A program made the position numbers and the translations under genes. The notes under the pieces are model-generated. The model did not search any database. It was not told the DNA's origin and saw only the letters and a list, made by a program, of their open reading frames with translations. A stretch of DNA of 64,000 bases from Heyndrickxia sporothermodurans (GTDB taxonomy: Bacteria > Bacillota > Bacilli > Bacillales > Bacillaceae_C). Each line of letters starts with the position of its first letter. Positions within the stretch are counted from its first letter, which is position 1. The stretch is from the NCBI GenBank assembly GCA_018333075.1, contig BORH01000014.1, positions 1 through 64,000 of the forward strand, read 5' to 3'. Below are positions 10,422 to 20,141 of this stretch, in pieces.

Positions 10422-11624
10422 TCAATTGATATGACCCTTATCCCTACTTTCTTTTTCCACTACGAATTTCTTAATTAATTTAAATGTATCTTCAAAACAA
10501 CAAGGACATTTTTCATTTTTCAGTTGTTCGATGGTTTTTATTTTACACTGGAAACCTACTTTGATGGTTTCTCCGCAATTTTTACAACTATATACCCGAA
10601 CTGACCGTTTAACTTCACCTGTATAAATCGGTTCAACAAATGTTTCTGGCATATAAGAAGAAACATTTGAGTGGTCTGTCGTTTTAATAATAAGCATTTG
10701 ACTCCGATTCGCAATCATTTGTGCTCCCTCATAAGTATTAAAGTTAGGAAGAATAGCACTCACACTTATTCCCATCTGTACTAATGAACGGTGGATCTCT
10801 AATGTGAACCCAGGTGATTTATGGGCGAATGATAAGAATATATTTAACCCTTTCTGTTTCTTTAAAGCACTGACGCCTCGTGAAATAAATAAATTCATTC
10901 CTGATAACGTATAAGGTGGATCAGTGAAAAAACAATCGTATTTCTCGAGATATGGTTCTTTGAGAGGTTGACGCATATCATGATAAATACATTCGATAGG
11001 TAAATTCTCTTTTACAGCAAATTCTTTAATAAAATCTAGAAAGCGGTTGTCTATATCCATTACATCAATCCTTGTTCGGAAACGATGTTTGTTAGGGAAT
11101 AAACGTTTTAACAATAAACCGATTGATATACTAACAAGGTCATCATCCCCGACACATAAAATTTGCTTTCCGATTAAACAATGTTCTTTCAAGCATAGAA
11201 TAGCTCGACGCAAGCTAGTTTTAGCAGTACATTGTGATTGGTCAATTTGTACATCCACCTGTGGACGTAAGGCAAATAAGTGATTAAGAATATCAAGAAT
11301 ATTTTGCAGTTCGAGACCCCAGTTTGATTCGTCAGCCAATAGCTTGCGATATAATGCTACATCTAATCCACTAAATCCCATGTCTTGTTCAATCCATTTC
11401 TTTCCCTCTAATGTGATACCTACACCTGCTTTCTGAACCAATGCTCCAGCTTTTATTAGTTCTTTTTTTATTGCAACAGTTATAGGTACAGGAAGAAAAA
11501 CCTTTCTAGCTAATTCTTTTGTTGAAATTCCTGGTGTAAGATAACATTCAATTAATAGATGTTCAATTACAAGTGAACCTTCCTCAAGGTTAAGATTTAT
11601 ATTTGCTTTTTCAATAAAATTCAT
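10422..11624 (-). CDS. BpsA-like branched polyamine synthase (DUF43 family)
   Basis: About 400 residues. An N-terminal winged-helix part comes first. Next is a Rossmann aminopropyltransferase-type domain with the diagnostic GDDD of QILCVGDDDLVSISIG (replacing the GGGD of spermidine synthases) and the catalytic-site string CFFTDPPYTLSGMN. A C-terminal zinc ribbon has CKNCGE and CPCC. Archaeal BpsA makes N4-bis(aminopropyl)spermidine from spermidine and decarboxylated SAM. I infer an aminopropyl transfer here, but a mesophilic bacterial member may use another acceptor. ATG at 11624 follows GGAGGC. It appears monocistronic. Confidence 0.75.
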   Translation of the reverse strand: MNFIEKANINLNLEEGSLVIEHLLIECYLTPGISTKELARKVFLPVPITVAIKKELIKAGALVQKAGVGITLEGKKWIEQDMGFSGLDVALYRKLLADESNWGLELQNILDILNHLFALRPQVDVQIDQSQCTAKTSLRRAILCLKEHCLIGKQILCVGDDDLVSISIGLLLKRLFPNKHRFRTRIDVMDIDNRFLDFIKEFAVKENLPIECIYHDMRQPLKEPYLEKYDCFFTDPPYTLSGMNLFISRGVSALKKQKGLNIFLSFAHKSPGFTLEIHRSLVQMGISVSAILPNFNTYEGAQMIANRSQMLIIKTTDHSNVSSYMPETFVEPIYTGEVKRSVRVYSCKNCGETIKVGFQCKIKTIEQLKNEKCPCCFEDTFKLIKKFVVEKESRDKGHIN

Positions 11625-11859
11625 TGTGATTTGCCTCCAATTTTTGTTCAAAACTAAAATCAATTTCTCTCATTTGAAATAATGTTGAATGATAATAAAG
11701 CAGTCCTAAATTTCCAAAAGAACTTTTTATAGATACCCAACGTGCCTGATATTGGAATCTTTCTAAAATAAATGAGTTTTTTATAAAAAATCTGATATCC
11801 GCCAAACAAACTTTTTCAAATCTACATTTTTAGTCGTCGCATGATAGACTACTCCTTTA

Positions 11860-11910
11860 AAAAATAAAAAGAGCGGCGAATGAACTACGTCATTCGCCGC
11901 CCTTTTTTTC
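11860..11910 (+). terminator. Strong bidirectional terminator
   Basis: A perfect 11-bp GC-rich stem GCGGCGAATGA / TCATTCGCCGC at 11873-11900 is flanked by A-rich and T7 runs, so it can act on either strand. No recognised gene ends at it: the only neighbour, the BpsA-like gene, starts at 11624 and reads away. Confidence 0.75.
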
Positions 11911-12189
11911 GAAAAACCAATAGAAGAACTACGCACATTTTAATTTTTTACGCTAAAGAATTCCCCAAACTCAATAATACCTATTTCAATTGAGAATTTG
12001 AGTAAGCTATAAGTTTTGAGACCCATTTAAAGCTATCGTAAATTGATAGTAGGTTTAGCATAAATTTCATCTCAAATAACTTATTTTCAGAATTCGGTAA
12101 ATCACTAAGAATGATAAAACCAACACTTTTTCATGCAGATTTTTTCTTAGCATAATTTTCATTAAAATGTACGTGATACACTCTATAAT

Positions 12190-12236
12190 AAAAAAACCCG
12201 TGCTGAACAGCACGGGCTTACAGTTCACGAGTGAAC
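12190..12236 (-). terminator. Orphan terminator with a second hairpin upstream
   Basis: On the minus strand CCCGTGCT-GTTC-AGCACGGG is followed by six T: an intrinsic terminator. Immediately before it is another small hairpin (GTTCAC/GTGAAC, 12223-12236). No minus-strand protein gene is found between here and the peroxiredoxin gene. The transcript it ends could be an untranslated RNA. Confidence 0.6.
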
Positions 12237-12967
12237 ATTAAGGCATTGTTATCCGTTGTTCAAAACTAATTTAGAAGGCTAAAGAAATCCAACAGAAAAT
12301 AGACCCTTATTTATATAAAAATAGAGTTCTTTGGAAATCAAAAACCTTATTCAATTACAAATTAATTATGAACATCCAGTAACAAACAGTTCACTCCATA
12401 TCATTTAAATTAAATTTATCATAAACTATATTAATACAAAATTCAACTGGATTTTGTTTTAAAAATAAAAATTCTCTAATAATTATATAGAATATTGTGA
12501 GGTTGTATACTAATAAAAGAAGATTTAATTAAGCGTGTTACTTGAAATCTGTCTATTTTTTTGTCACATTAAACAAATTTCCCGAGATGCTAAGGTAAAG
12601 GTTAAATACCTTAGTTTATATGCTTCAATATTAGCTATGACCTCAACAATGCTGCATTATTTCATCAAAAGGAAATTACATATAGATTTTTGAACATAAC
12701 AAATTCTATATGTAAGAATTTTTGTTACTAAAGAATTAATGATATTGGCTTAAACTTTATAAATACTTTAAAATACGCTGGGGGGCTTCTAAAAATTGTT
12801 TTGTAATCCGAACATGCTCCGTTTTTTTAAAGGCTGCTCATTAATCATATAGATGTACTTGATGATAAAAATAAGTGTTAGTTGAAAATGAAAAATGACC
12901 GCAGGACAATTTACAAAAGTGGGCTATGTGGAATAATATAGAGCAAATTCAAGTGGAGGTTATCACA
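12237..12967. other. Intergenic upstream of the peroxiredoxin gene
   Basis: AT-rich with no convincing reading frame. It must contain the peroxiredoxin promoter and, if the terminator at 12190 is used, a minus-strand transcript of unknown start. I could not define either promoter with confidence. Confidence 0.3.
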
Positions 12968-13651
12968 ATGTCATTACTTGAAAATGGCAGAATCCCTTAC
13001 ATAGGGGACCCACTGCCGAAACTTGAAGTTCAAACGACACATGGTATAATGATTCTTCCCAATGATTATGAAGGAAGATGGTTTATATTATTTAGCCACC
13101 CAGGAGATTTTACTCCTGTTTGCACAACAGAATTTATTGCATTTGAAAAATTGCGAAATGAGTTCACCGAAAGAAATACAGAATTGATTGGAATCTCTAT
13201 TGATCAAGTTCAATCTCACCTTAAGTGGATTGAGTGGATTAAGGATAACTTAGGAGTTCAAATTACTTTTCCAATTATCGCGGACGGTTTGGGAAATGTG
13301 GCAAAAAGACTTGGGATGATTCACCCAACGAGAGGCTCACATACAGTCCGCTGTGTTTTTATAATGGATCCAAAAGGTACAGTTCGTCTTGTACTGACAT
13401 ATCCAGAAACCATAGGTAGAAATGTTTATGAAATTTTAAGGTCCCTTATAGCTCTACAGACATCTGACTTATTTAAAGCAGCTACACCAGCGAATTGGCC
13501 AAATAATGATTGGCTCCAAGATAATTTAATTATACCTCCGGTAAAAACAATACAAGAAGCTAATGCTCAATTAGCCAAATCACATGCTGGAGAAATGAAC
13601 TGCTATGACTGGTGGTTTTGTACAAAAAAAATGAAGCCGCTTACCGATTAG
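12968..13651 (+). CDS. Peroxiredoxin, Prx6 type
   Basis: About 227 residues. The peroxidatic cysteine is in HPGDFTPVCTTEF near residue 47. The conserved arginine region is SHTVRCVFIMD, and the long C-terminal extension typical of Prx6/AhpC-TSA 1-Cys enzymes is present (TPANWPNND). A second cysteine pair near the end (MNCYDWWFCTKK) could act as resolving or interchain thiols. It reduces hydroperoxides in the cytosol. The ATG follows TGGAGG; the longer frame upstream has no ribosome site. Confidence 0.9.
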   Translation: MSLLENGRIPYIGDPLPKLEVQTTHGIMILPNDYEGRWFILFSHPGDFTPVCTTEFIAFEKLRNEFTERNTELIGISIDQVQSHLKWIEWIKDNLGVQITFPIIADGLGNVAKRLGMIHPTRGSHTVRCVFIMDPKGTVRLVLTYPETIGRNVYEILRSLIALQTSDLFKAATPANWPNNDWLQDNLIIPPVKTIQEANAQLAKSHAGEMNCYDWWFCTKKMKPLTD

Positions 13652-13918
13652 TATAAATTCCCCATACTAATTGCTGCATCTTTGACCCTGTACATTTTTA
13701 ATCTCCTTTCTGTAAATCTGTTCGGGTTGGATAAAATGTCTTAGAGCTTCCATTTAAAAAAGAGGGAAAAAGATCAATAAATTGATCTTTTGCATTTGGC
13801 CAAGAATTTATTCTCAAATCTTAAAGGCAGGTTCATGGGAATTGGACCATTAGTGGTTATATATTTATTAGAGATAAAAGATTAAACTTGTAATGAGGAG
13901 AATAGATTTCATCAATAA

Positions 13919-14185
13919 TATATTTGGGAGTATCGACTAAAGAAGCTATATAGAGAATGGTTGGACTTACTTGGACTTACTAAGTTTGTTGACAATGTTT
14001 TAGCGGAACTAGGGAGTAAAAGTGAGAACGTGATGCCCTCAGCACACGAACAAATTCGTACATGGGTAGCGTCAGGACATCGCAGTATACAACATAAAAG
14101 TTTTCCACAAAAACCCAATTTCTTAACAAGAAAGAAATTGAGCTTTTTATTGTTATGGAGTTCTTTATTTAGGATTGAGTTTTAA
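13919..14185 (+). pseudogene. Unidentified coding fragment
   Basis: After a stop at 13916 the frame reads YIWEYRLKKLYREWLDLLGL and later SAHEQIRTWVASGHRSI, which looks like real protein but lacks a proper start and ribosome site. Two direct copies of TTGGACTTAC adjoin inside it. I do not recognise the family. Most likely it is a decayed gene piece in the 680-bp gap between the peroxiredoxin and DHFR-like genes. Confidence 0.25.
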
Positions 14186-14328
14186 TAGAATAAGGAATTA
14201 CGAAATTAATTTTAATATTTGAATATTTACTTTCAACTTATTAATCTAACCACTCGAAAACATAAAAGTATAAACATTTTTCAAACCTAGTCAAAAACGC
14301 TTTGTACTAATATACAAATAATATTAAA

Positions 14329-14862
14329 TTAGCTCTTATTTTGATTCACTTTTAAATGTAGTTGTACAAACTGGCCAAACCGTTTTGTATCAATTAAGTT
14401 TAAATTTATTTGTGGATTGTTTTCTTTAAATAATGGAATACCAGAACCTAATATATGAGGAGTGAATGTAATAATATACTCGTCAATTAAATTTTCTTTA
14501 ATAAAAGCATCAAGTATACCTGATCCACCAACTAGCCATATTTTAGAACCCTCTTGTTTTCTTAACCGTTTTGTAAACTCTACTACATCTTCATTTACAA
14601 ATTCTACATATTCATTGGAACCTTTTTCAGAAGTGGTAAAAACATAACACTTTTTATCAGGATACGGAAATACTTCTGAATGCTTCAGTACATAGTCATA
14701 TGTTCTCTTTCCCATAATCACTGTATCGATAGATTGATACATTTTGGTATAACCTGCGTCGCCTTCTCCTTCCGTGTCGTAAAGCCATTGCAAGTCATCA
14801 TTCTCTTTAGCAATAAATCCATCTAATGTAGATGCAATATATAAAACAAGCTCACGTGGCAT
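14329..14862 (-). CDS. DHFR/RibD C-terminal domain protein (YyaP-like)
   Basis: 177 residues. ELVLYIASTLDGFIA at the N-terminus, SIDTVIMGKRTYDYV and the nucleotide-binding KIWLVGGSGILDAF are typical of the RibD C-terminal/dihydrofolate-reductase-like reductases. Members reduce pterin- or flavin-related substrates with NADPH, but those of the YyaP group have no proven reaction. Divergent from the WYL-domain regulator, with about 110 bp between them, which suggests control by it. Confidence 0.85.
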   Translation of the reverse strand: MPRELVLYIASTLDGFIAKENDDLQWLYDTEGEGDAGYTKMYQSIDTVIMGKRTYDYVLKHSEVFPYPDKKCYVFTTSEKGSNEYVEFVNEDVVEFTKRLRKQEGSKIWLVGGSGILDAFIKENLIDEYIITFTPHILGSGIPLFKENNPQINLNLIDTKRFGQFVQLHLKVNQNKS

Positions 14863-14976
14863 ACTTTTCTCTCCTTATCGTTTATAGAATTTACCTTGAT
14901 AAGATGCAAGGTATTAACTATAATATCCTTAAAACATGACAACTAATGGCATAATAAAATAAAAAAGGTGAAAAAA

Positions 14977-15918
14977 ATGTCAAAAGCCAAACGCCTATTA
15001 GATATTCTTTTGTTTGTTACTGCAAAAAAAAAGTTTACTGCAAAAGAAATAGCAGATGAGTTTAATATTTCTATTCGTACTGTTCATAGGTATATATTGG
15101 ATTTAAACGATATGGGATTACCCATTTATGCGGAACAGGGCAGAAACGGAGGTTTTACAGTTCTAACTAGTAGAATGTTACCCCCTATTTTATTTACAGA
15201 AGAAGAAGCAGTCTCAATATTTTTCGCTTTTCAATCTCTCAATTATTATCATAACTTGCCATTTGATACTGAAATAAACTCAGTTTCCCATAAGTTATAT
15301 AGTTCACTTCAAGAAGATGCTAGGACAAAAATTGATAAACTTCGTTTGTACATTTCATTTTGGAACCCGAAAAGAACCATTGATACCCCTTTATTAAAAG
15401 ATGTTTTAGATGCTGCTATAGAACAAAAAGATTTACGCATACAATATGAATCTAAATCTGGTACAAAAACAAAACACATACGTCCTATTGGTATTTATGC
15501 TCATGATGGATTATGGTACTTACCTGCCTTTGATTATAATAAAAAAAGGATTTTACTCCATCGTGTTGATCGTATTCTGTCAATAATTTCATCGAAAAAA
15601 AGTGAAGATAATTTTATGAATTTACAAGAGTGGTTTGCTACAAATGTAGTAATAGATCCGATTAGATTACATGTACAATTGACAAAAGAAGGCGTACGTC
15701 AATGCAAAAGTGTTCCTACTTTCGAGGACTTAATAGTTACACATGAAGATGGAACTGGTTTCATTGATTCAATCATTGACAAAGGTGAGATTAATTTTAT
15801 TACGCCACTATTTTTTAGACTTGGAATTCACGCACAAATTAAAGAACCTAAAGAATTAGTTGAAAGTTTGCAGATTCAAGCTGAAAAAATTTTATCTATG
15901 TATAAAGATTTTAAGTAA
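14977..15918 (+). CDS. WYL-domain helix-turn-helix regulator
   Basis: An N-terminal HTH_11 domain (FTAKEIADEFNISIRTVHRY) is followed by GLPIYAEQGRNGGF. The WYL ligand-binding domain contains DGLWYLPAFDYNKKRILLH, and a WCX-type C-terminus follows. It is about 313 residues, as in YobV/DeoR-like regulators. ATG at 14977 sits behind AAAGGTG; a GTG three codons upstream would overlap this site. Probably controls the divergent DHFR-like gene. Confidence 0.88.
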   Translation: MSKAKRLLDILLFVTAKKKFTAKEIADEFNISIRTVHRYILDLNDMGLPIYAEQGRNGGFTVLTSRMLPPILFTEEEAVSIFFAFQSLNYYHNLPFDTEINSVSHKLYSSLQEDARTKIDKLRLYISFWNPKRTIDTPLLKDVLDAAIEQKDLRIQYESKSGTKTKHIRPIGIYAHDGLWYLPAFDYNKKRILLHRVDRILSIISSKKSEDNFMNLQEWFATNVVIDPIRLHVQLTKEGVRQCKSVPTFEDLIVTHEDGTGFIDSIIDKGEINFITPLFFRLGIHAQIKEPKELVESLQIQAEKILSMYKDFK

Positions 15919-16108
15919 AGTGTTTTTTATAGCCTCAATATTGTATTGAAAACTATTAGGTGCACTCATTACCTGCTTTAACTCAACAATGGCTGTGTCA
16001 TAATTCTATTTTCAATTCATCAACTTTGATTGAGATTGTCAGTGAATTGCCATCAAAAGGGGGAAAGTAGGAATTTACAATTTTAAGGAAATAACAATAT
16101 TTAAAGCC

Positions 16109-16147
16109 CCAATTTCTCAGTCTAATGTTGAGAAATTGGACTTTTTT
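16109..16147 (+). terminator. Rho-independent terminator
   Basis: Perfect stem CCAATTTCTCA / TGAGAAATTGG with a 9-nt loop and a T6 tail, pointing rightward. It lies 190 bp after the WYL regulator, its only candidate gene. Confidence 0.8.
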
Positions 16148-16415
16148 GTTACGCTAAAATAGTGACTGATTGTTGAAAATCAAAGTTAAGAAGGTAGCGA
16201 ATCAAATACACATTGTTCAGACCATATAGTCAATGTTTCTGTTACAATAACCAGGTACTGTCGTTTATGGTTTTAGTATAAGTTAACACTTGTTACAACT
16301 TTCTTTACATATTATGTAACATTATAGTCGTGAACAAACATTCTTATTATTACACCAAATAAAATCAGCCATTTTAATTATTTTACGCCCAAGAACTTAA
16401 CTTTTAGCCTGTTTT

Positions 16416-19400
16416 TTAATCATTCCGTTTAAGATATTGATAAACCGCCATCATATCCCGTTTATTTAATTCCCGAATACGATTGAAAATAGGAATATCT
16501 TCAACTTCTTTCGTTAGTAAGCTTTCTGCAACAACATCACTTACTTTTCCAGTTAGCCATGTTTGTACATCTATACCATCAACGATTTCCTTACGACCTT
16601 CTTCATTGATGCCAGTCACATAACAACTAACACATGGTACCGATAATTTATACACTCCATCATGGAGATTATCTTCAGAAATTACTTTCTTTCCTTTACA
16701 GAATGGGCATGGATGACTTTTTTTAATCTTATTAATTGGGGTGACAATTTTTTTGTAACCAAATGCTTCATAAACATACGTTAGTTTTTTGTATTTTCCA
16801 TCGGTGAAATACTTTTCAATAATTGTTTCTCTAGTCTCATCAAGATTGGAAAAATCACAAATTGTAATCAGATTTTTGCTGCTTATCGCTTCGATGTTTC
16901 CTTTAATCCTATCCCAGAATGGTAAGACATTTTGTAATACCATTTCATAACCAACAAAGCTTGCTAGTTCTAATTCAAGCATTTTCAGCGCGACTTGTGT
17001 TTCCCTAGGCAACAGAGAGACATCCTCCGTCAAAACCATATCGCCGCCAACAATTGCTTTTAATTTTTCCAACTCTGGTAATTTCCCTACTGTTTTAATG
17101 ATCTGATCAATAGGTTGTTGAATAATCTCACGAATATCTGTGTCACCGTACATTAGTTTTTTATGATGGTTTAGTACTGTTCCTTGACAGACCGGACAGG
17201 TAATCGTCTCTTTGGATTCTTTTATTTGTTCTTTAATAATCGACTTCGAAACTGCCATATACATCCCGATGATTTTATTAAAGCCCTCCCATTTTCTCCT
17301 TGTCTTGCCTGCTTTATCGTAAAATGACTTTTCCCAATAACCATATAAAAAAGTATGTCTTTCATCTTCAGTCATCTCGTTGTAGCTTTTACTAATATCT
17401 TGCCCAAGTTCATTCTTAATCTCATCAAAAAGGAATTGCAGTTTCGAATATTGATAATATTTTAATACTTCCATTACATCTGGATGTAGTAGACCATCCC
17501 AAAATGATACGGTTTTGTCTTTAATAACAACATCAATATCAAATTTCCCAATCACCCGACGACCAGAACAGGATGGACAATGATTTTCTTGATTATAGAA
17601 ATCGAAGCTTCTTGTATCTTTATTGGTTGGATGTGCAGCCACAATATGGTTGATCAATCCACCAATTTCATAGAGAAAACTATGCTGACTATACAAGTGT
17701 CTCTCAAGATCGATGGCAATGACTGGAGCGATTGTATCAGATTCGAATTCACCATAAATCAGACGAGCCATTGATGATAAGCTTTTTAAGATCCCCCCCT
17801 TATAGACGTTTTCTGCATTTTTAAAATAGGCAATATGATTTTCTTTTAAGTAGTTAATGCCATTTTTAGATTTTAGTGTTGATGAAATATGCAATGGACC
17901 AACCCTATTTGTACTCTTATTTCGGGATAAATAATCGTCATGACTAAAAACATCAAGATGCTCGACTGGTTCTGGCTGTCTTTTACCAAAATCAATGATA
18001 AAATCAGAGCTTTCTAACATATATGCGTTATGTTCAATCATCATGATTGAGACGGATTCATCTTGTAGAATGTCCCTTACACTATCAATAAATTGGTTTA
18101 AAATATTTTGGGACAAACCTTTTGATGGCTCGTCAAAAATAAAAAGCGTATGTGGATTTCTTGAGTTAGCAAACAGCTCTGAAACTAAATGAACACATTG
18201 AAATTCACCAGTTGATAGTGTTTGTGTTTTTCTTTCTAATGTCAAATAACCAAGTCCAAGTTTGATTAATAGGCTTAATCGTTTATGAGCGATGTCTTCA
18301 TTAGGAAGTTCATGAATAATATCTTCAATTGAACGCTGAAAAATATCATCAATATCTTCACTATATTTTGTAAGTTTCTTTTTAATATCAAGAAAAGTCG
18401 CAACAGTTGACCGACTGGTAATCGATTGATTTCGATCTTGACCTACCATAACCAGCTTATCTTTTGGATATCGCTTTAGGAAATCTTTGGATATACATTC
18501 ATTGACAAGTGTAGATTTACCACATCCAGACTCACCCGTAACGGTTACAAGTCTATTTTTGGGGATCTGGATTTCAGCCATTTGAATGTTACGACAGTAT
18601 AGATCTTGAAATTGATAGTATTCTGTTGGTATTCTCTCATTTCGTTCCCAAAAAACAAGTTGAGGACGTGGTGATTCTTTGACAATTTTCCCTCCGTATT
18701 TACCACTGCCAGGTCCAAAGAACAATTTCTCATTCGTTGTATCGAGCACTGTGTCTGAATGGTCAATGAGCCAAATTTGATTTTTATAGCCTAATTGTTT
18801 AATCTGATCTAAAATTTTCAATAGGGTTTGGTGATCGAGACCAACGGAAATTTCATCAATAATAATCACGGTATTTTCACTTGCTGCCATAAATTCTGCT
18901 AAATAAAGTCGAGTTAATTCTCCACCTGACAATGTACCCATAATGCGATTTAATGTTAAGTAACCCATATTCATATTGATCATATTTTTAAGAATATGTT
19001 GTTTCGCATCACTAATATGTAATTCTTCTTCAAGGGAAAGAATCGTCTCAATGTTTAAGTTGTTGATATCGGATATACTATGTGGTTTATCGAATAATTC
19101 TATCGTATATTTCTCAACCTCTGGATTATAGCGTCTACCCTCACACGTTTTACACTCGACATTTTTATTAGTACCGCGTCCTTTACACTTAGGACACCAG
19201 CCTAATGCATTATTAAAGGAAAAAACTTCTGGAGAAAGATGAAATTTTTCAGCAAGCCTTTCGCGAATCTCTTTAAAAACACCCGAATGAGTACCAATCG
19301 TCGAACGTGGATTAGAAGAAATTGATGATTTCCCTAGAAAAAGAACTAAAGGCATTTCTTCCATCTTGATAGCACTAAAATTCGTTTCCATAATATTAGA

Positions 19401-19583
19401 AAACAAATACTGATATTCAGCCTTAGGCAATAAGGAAACGAGACGCTTCTTAGATTCTTCACCAATGGTTTGACAAAATGTGGTTTTACCAGATCCGGAC
19501 AAACCAGCAATCCCTAACGATTGATCATCCGGCAAGACGGAATCTAAACGGTTAATATTGTTAGCAATTAATTGATTTATTTT
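16416..19583 (-). CDS. Large UvrA-like ABC ATPase with a third, degenerate module
   Basis: About 1055 residues. Module 1: Walker A GLSGSGKTT at about 28, a zinc finger WCPKCKGRGTNKNVECKTC near 150, signature LSGGE and Walker B VIIIDEIS. Module 2: GESGCGKST near 360, signature LSTGE, Walker B TLFIFDEPS. The final 500 residues again resemble UvrA: HCPSCSGRR, a YGYWEK segment, CPVCQGTVL, then CPFCKGKK and CVSC. No Walker A is present there, and LLPRETQVALKM stands where LSGGE should be. UvrB-binding sequence is not evident. It is therefore unlikely to be housekeeping UvrA. DNA-binding or drug-self-protection roles are known for UvrA paralogues. ATG at 19583 follows GGAGG. Confidence 0.75.
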   Translation of the reverse strand, partial: KINQLIANNINRLDSVLPDDQSLGIAGLSGSGKTTFCQTIGEESKKRLVSLLPKAEYQYLFSNIMETNFSAIKMEEMPLVLFLGKSSISSNPRSTIGTHSGVFKEIRERLAEKFHLSPEVFSFNNALGWCPKCKGRGTNKNVECKTCEGRRYNPEVEKYTIELFDKPHSISDINNLNIETILSLEEELHISDAKQHILKNMINMNMGYLTLNRIMGTLSGGELTRLYLAEFMAASENTVIIIDEISVGLDHQTLLKILDQIKQLGYKNQIWLIDHSDTVLDTTNEKLFFGPGSGKYGGKIVKESPRPQLVFWERNERIPTEYYQFQDLYCRNIQMAEIQIPKNRLVTVTGESGCGKSTLVNECISKDFLKRYPKDKLVMVGQDRNQSITSRSTVATFLDIKKKLTKYSEDIDDIFQRSIEDIIHELPNEDIAHKRLSLLIKLGLGYLTLERKTQTLSTGEFQCVHLVSELFANSRNPHTLFIFDEPSKGLSQNILNQFIDSVRDILQDESVSIMMIEHNAYMLESSDFIIDFGKRQPEPVEHLDVFSHDDYLSRNKSTNRVGPLHISSTLKSKNGINYLKENHIAYFKNAENVYKGGILKSLSSMARLIYGEFESDTIAPVIAIDLERHLYSQHSFLYEIGGLINHIVAAHPTNKDTRSFDFYNQENHCPSCSGRRVIGKFDIDVVIKDKTVSFWDGLLHPDVMEVLKYYQYSKLQFLFDEIKNELGQDISKSYNEMTEDERHTFLYGYWEKSFYDKAGKTRRKWEGFNKIIGMYMAVSKSIIKEQIKESKETITCPVCQGTVLNHHKKLMYGDTDIREIIQQPIDQIIKTVGKLPELEKLKAIVGGDMVLTEDVSLLPRETQVALKMLELELASFVGYEMVLQNVLPFWDRIKGNIEAISSKNLITICDFSNLDETRETIIEKYFTDGKYKKLTYVYEAFGYKKIVTPINKIKKSHPCPFCKGKKVISEDNLHDGVYKLSVPCVSCYVTGINEEGRKEIVDGIDVQTWLTGKVSDVVAESLLTKEVEDIPIFNRIRELNKRDMMAVYQYLKRND

Positions 19584-20141
19584 CATCGGATATCCTCTCC
19601 ATTCTCTAAAATTTAGTATAGCCATGATAGCACAACTTCCAATGAATGTATTATTTTTTCACCTAATTGTAGGCGAATCAATGATGTGAGCTATTTTAAA
19701 TGGTGTAATCTTTTTGATTAGATACAAATCTTTATTCCGGTATATTTATTCTCCTATCATCAATTATATAGGAGCTCACATTATTATTTGTTCAAAAGAT
19801 TAATCTTCAAACTTATTAAATCCATTTATAACTATACTACTAGTTCCTTTAAGTACAAATTTAACTATCTCTTTGTTCAATCCAATTAAAAAATATATGA
19901 AAAACATAATGTTACGAAGAAGCACTAGAGACAATCGAAGTGACCACTAGTATTAAAAAGGAAAACTAATTTCGTCTGAGGGCGATTCTCAAGCTTGCAA
20001 AAAACATCATTATTTTGAGCATATAGTTAGTATGTAGAACAAGTATTCTATGATAATATATAAGTAAAGATAAGGAAGAGTTATCTTTACTATACATAAT
20101 TAGATTATTGTTAACTACATCATAAGATAGGAGAAGTAATA
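19584..20141. other. Intergenic between the UvrA-like and recombinase genes
   Basis: Divergent promoter region of about 560 bp. AT-rich, with no reading frame or repeat that I can support. A GGAGAAG ribosome site precedes the recombinase start. Confidence 0.35.

Noticed and set aside
11611-11805. 64-residue minus-strand frame overlapping the start of the BpsA-like gene
   Set aside because: TTG start with no ribosome site, out of frame with the BpsA-like gene and not recognised. The peptide looks protein-like but support is too weak.
16416-19583. Calling the gene uvrA
   Set aside because: Wrong length and module order, no clear UvrB-binding segment, and the third module is degenerate.
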